Below are positions 60,401 to 64,000 of a stretch of 64,000 bases of DNA, piece after piece. A model generated the notes under the pieces. It searched no databases. It was not told the DNA's origin and was given only the letters and a program-made list of their open reading frames with translations. The DNA comes from Paragonimus skrjabini miyazakii (lineage: Eukaryota > Platyhelminthes > Trematoda > Plagiorchiida > Troglotrematidae), in the NCBI GenBank assembly GCA_014338405.1, contig JTDE01000038.1, forward strand, positions 302,375 to 366,374, read 5' to 3'. Each line of letters opens with the position of its first letter. The first letter of the stretch is position 1. Position numbers and translations under genes: made by a program.

Positions 60401-61879
60401 AATTGTTTTGACAGCGTTCATTCTTAATAGCTATAGCAACTGGCAGTGACTCCAATCGGTATACACTAGTATGAATATTTTGTAGATCTTACTGTCTGTT
60501 AATAAGTTTTCGGTCCGAATTATCAAGACTTGAGTTACCCTAAGTCAACGTCGTTGAACTTAAAGGTGTTGGTACACAAGTGAGCAAAATGGTAAGAGAT
60601 TCAACAAGAGGCATTTTTTGTTGCCGTCGGTTGAATTTGCCCATCTGTTGCCGACAATAAGTCTAGGATGAACAACTATAATTCTTGAAAATTTACTTCC
60701 AAGTTCACATAATACAAACTGGGACAACTCTTCCTTCCCCCACACTCTAAGTTACACCGCAAAGACCGTGGACACATCTGATAAGTGGCGCAATCAGCCG
60801 TTTTCTACCAAAACACCACCAGGGAAAGGTTTCTTCAAAAATGGAGAATATGAGGGCGGTATGGTGTGCAGAGAAAAATGGGCAGTCGAGATCAAAGTTC
60901 AAGCTGGTTATGGATAGAACCTGCTTGACCGTAGACTAAATGATGTATCCCAGCTGTTTTGCTGCACTGAGTAGTGCAAATACTCACCGATGTATGTCAA
61001 GTGAAACCCCAGGCGGGTAGTAGGGGCTGTGGTATTGTTACAGATAACGGTTTTAAATAAACTGAACATGACTCACAGCGGCTTTTGTACTCTGACAAGT
61101 ATTTCAGTCAGGTAGTTTCGAGAAGAAGCACTATACCTGAGCTCCGACCTTGTTAGAGACAACCAGTAGTGCATATTCTTTGTTAATGCTGTTGGTTTAC
61201 CCCCTACCACGTTCTAATGAAACCACTTTGCCGATCACTGCACAACTGGCCTCATATTGGGCATAGCCGACTAATTTTCTTAGGCGTTTCATCAAGTTGG
61301 TATACGAGTAGAGCTTAAATTGTCCGATCTTTTTAGGAGTTATCGACTGTAAGGCAATCACAACCTGACTACAACTTCAGGGAGTCAAGATTCGGAAAAA
61401 CCTAAACAATCACAGTGAAGTCGTTCAGGCAATTACATGATTGTGTAAACGACCTGCCGTCACCTATATTCACCACGTCGGTTCCACTGGCCTGGTTCAT
61501 TATAAGATGTTTTCAAGGGCTATTGCAGTTAATACCACTTCGCTATCTTTCGTACGGTTACTCATGGCCGTCTATGAGCCTCAGTTAGCATCATTTGGTA
61601 TTCCAACAGTGTAAATGACAGTGATTTGTGTGTACTCGGTATTGTGCGGAAGTCCAGCCATCCTCTGTTCTACCTACCACAAAATGGTAGATAAGGAACT
61701 CTGTTCATAACACGGACGTCACTTTTATAAAACCCTGTTCAGTTATACCCATTGCGTAGGTCAGTGCGGTTTGCATTGACTTAAAAATAAGCAGTAACCC
61801 ATCAACAGTGACTAAATTTGGGGAATCGACCTGAATACAAACTGCTGAAATCATAACTGATAAGTAGTCCGGCAGATTT
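60401..61879. other. Mostly unassigned
   Basis: Contains the second member of the weak repeat pair (61140-61290). Nothing else recognised. Confidence 0.35.
61140..61290 (+). repeat. Unclassified repeat pair, copy 2
   Basis: Partner of 58190-58335. Confidence 0.45.
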
Positions 61880-62060
61880 GATAATTTAAAAAAGACCCAA
61901 TTGCGAGAAATCTGGACTTTGGCTATATTCAAACCGGTAACCGAAACAAATATGCCAGACATGGCAAATGCTCCACCAACTGAGCTGCGAAGCCACGACA
62001 AAAGCTTAGAAATTTCACATTTGGACCCGGTTACCCACCCAATTAACCGTATCCTATGCA
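61880..62060 (-). mobile_element. tRNA-derived SINE, copy 2
   Basis: Same SINE as at 27980-28190, on the minus strand. The tRNA-like domain is about 61917-61994 (GGCTTCGCAGCTCAGTTGG), more decayed in the T arm. One arm of the bracketing inverted repeat is intact (TTTCACATTTGG at 62013-62024 on the plus strand); the other has changed. Conceptual translations of the two copies are alike only because the DNA is shared; no protein is implied. Confidence 0.75.
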
Positions 62061-63317
62061 ATCTATCAAATGTTCCAAGAGACTGTCTAGCCAAGCAGAA
62101 TATTTCAATCAATTTAGGCTAGAATCCATTACTGTCATTGGTGAACATCGAAATTTTTCCTCCTGATACATAGTTTTGCAGTTTGTAAAATCTAGCATCA
62201 TTCTATATACAAAAAAGAAATGTTTGTCAAATGTTCATTTTGTGAAATGTTAAACACTAGTTGTTTAATAAGACCAGAGTTACACACCGTTGATGTTGCA
62301 TAGACTTCGTTAAGTTAACTAGCAGCTTGTGTGTGTGTGTGTGCATCATCCCAACGGAAAGCAATTGTAAACTTGGATTCTAATTAGTTACTTTAATGGA
62401 ATCAGATGTTTGTGCAACAAAAATTAAAGATCAGATAATAATCTTGTTTAGTTTACTCTCTATGAGTAGTGTCTTCCTTTTGGAAACAAGTTCATATTCG
62501 AAATGCTTTATGAAAAACAGACTGTAAGAATGACACAATGTTTTGGGTTGTACGTTCTGACATTATGTATCGATAATCAAGATTTTAAAAAGCTACAATT
62601 GATATGTCTGTTCTAGTCAAGTTGTATAATAAAGCACGCTAGTCAGTTGAGTAACGCACACTCGTGTGACAATGATTTCGTCATACCCCCTTTTGATGTT
62701 ATCACCTGAATTGGTTAAATTCAAAGCCTGACTAATCAGAATTGGATATTTCACACGGCAAACGGTGACAATATGTGGAAAGTTGATTTGTCTTCCGAAA
62801 TCCGACGTTAATTTCTGTGGTTTCGGGTAACGAGTAGACAGTAATTTATTTCATTCTGAGCTAGAATGAATACATACGTAGTCGTTTTAATAAAATTACA
62901 AATTCCCTTCCATAAATCACTTTTTCGAGTGGATAAAACAGACGCTCGTATGAGCCATTTTATACCCGGCGCCTTAAATCTGGTGATTAGCCAGTTAACG
63001 TGTGCGTTTTATGACATTTTGGCGGAAGGGTTCATACATTGGGAACAAGTTCTTAAGAGGACGTTTCAAATGTCGTTTTCCAATTTTTATACGTAGCTTC
63101 TGGGATTATCGATGCCACTGAGTGTCTGTAAACTGTGGAATCATAGTTGCTTTCAGTGTGTCTACGAAATACGATGAGCCGATCATTTCGTGATTTAGCT
63201 TATTACCGATCATACAGATTTCAAGCGTAGCCATGGTGAATGGGAGTAAAATACCTAGGATTCCAAATGAGATCATTTTTCACCTTGTCTGGGTGATTTT
63301 GGACACTTCTGTAATGT
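62061..63317. other. Unassigned interval
   Basis: A short (GT)n microsatellite lies at 62329-62343. The ORF 62866-63096 is unrecognised. At 63289-63307 a short block (GGTGATTTTGGACACTTC) matches 28191-28209 next to SINE copy 1. Confidence 0.35.
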
Positions 63318-63635
63318 GATGGGCGACCAGATTGGAGGCGCGTTTATTCCAACATTCGGTGGAATATATCAGTGCAACGGAAAGGTGTATCCAAGAGCCT
63401 ACAGCGAATGGATTGCGGATAACACGGGCGACCGAACGAGCCATCGTTCAACAAAATCGGACTAACGGACAAGAAATCGTAGACAAAGACGACAAAATGC
63501 CTCACACACACACAAACCAGACACAGGACGTATGACTGAAATTCTAACTCATAAACGTGAGCGGGCACCTGGAGTGGAAACTTATTGAGTTGGATAATAA
63601 AGACGGTGCTTCACTGAATAATTTTTGTTACAACA
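63318..63635 (+). repeat. Repeat family R1, copy d (monomer)
   Basis: A single arm that resembles arm 2 (GATGGGCGACCAGATTGGAG start at about 63318), followed directly by the family tail with AATAAA at 63596-63601. A (CA)6 run lies in the tail. The monomeric form shows that the arms can exist alone. Confidence 0.75.
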
Positions 63636-64000
63636 ACTTTTTTCCTCGCATCACTTGAACGTGTTTTGTCGTTCATAATAGCTTTTAATTTGTCTTATTT
63701 GCATTAATAAAAGGAATCCACTATTTCACTTAGCAATGGATTCAACAGAAACGACACATATTTGTCATAAGTCTAACTGGCCAACAAAAAGTTGTTTCCA
63801 GTTGAATTTTTGTCACTTTCTGTACCAAACTCAGTGGGATGTTGTCTAATTGTTTACAAAAAAAAGCTGTTAAGAAAACAAAATGGACCCTTTGAAGTTC
63901 ATAATCTATTGATCTGAGTTGGTCTGATGTGTCTGCTATGCAGCTTCTCCATTTACTTGCCAATAGAAAGCTAAATGTCATGCTTTACATCATACAACTA
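63636..64000. other. Right edge, nothing recognised
   Basis: AT-rich; the minus-strand ORF 63742-63981 has no motif. Confidence 0.3.

Noticed and set aside
1..64000. CRISPR array, operon or phage
   Set aside because: No regularly spaced repeats and no dense same-strand genes; the content is eukaryotic.

Overview
The window looks like a repeat-rich flatworm genome, most likely a trematode with large introns. That is an inference from the mix of elements: SR2/RTE-like and CR1-like LINEs, Penelope-like elements (PLEs) with GIY-YIG domains, a Ty3/gypsy pol and tRNA-derived SINEs, in AT-moderate DNA with two runs of N. There is no bacterial gene organisation. Nearly everything that can be read as protein is the decayed coding region of a mobile element.

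The one convincing host gene is on the minus strand. Exon 12942-13115 carries the first half of a C3HC4 RING finger and exon 1858-2349 carries the second half, a B-box and the start of a coiled coil. Both splice sites are phase 0 and the intron is about 10.6 kb. The gene is TRIM-type and its 3' end lies left of the window. The intron holds a PLE in the opposite orientation and two tRNA-like SINE heads.

From 13 to 30 kb lies an element graveyard. It contains an SR2/RTE-like LINE on the minus strand (15.3-16.3 kb), a nearly complete RTE-like LINE on the plus strand (17.9-20.4 kb), a CR1-like LINE on the plus strand (20.6-22.4 kb), CR1 3' ends, a gypsy integrase tail, a repeat seen twice (24.9 and 47.0 kb), and CR1 pieces around a SINE (27-29 kb).

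At 28.9-34.0 kb a CR1-like LINE on the minus strand is split by a 2.7-kb gypsy fragment. The LINE reading resumes almost exactly where it stops, so this is a nested insertion. More CR1 pieces follow at 35.8-40.8 kb. A second PLE lies at 41.5-42.9 kb, and a decayed DNA transposon with a Tnp2-like transposase at 43.6-46.4 kb. The part from 47.4 to 54 kb is AT-rich and mostly empty. The last 10 kb contain an RTE 3' end, another SINE and copies of an unclassified family.

The best leads are: (1) both PLE copies are 5'-truncated in the reverse transcriptase and flanked by family-specific inverted repeats, one of which is a 42-43 bp tandem array with AGGTCA-type direct repeats; (2) a four-copy family (R1 here) with dimeric and monomeric forms and a shared poly(A)-signal tail; (3) a GC-rich segment at 13.4-13.6 kb with nested perfect hairpins; (4) a SINE whose tRNA domain sits between 12-bp inverted repeats. 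No database search was possible; family names rest on motif recognition.
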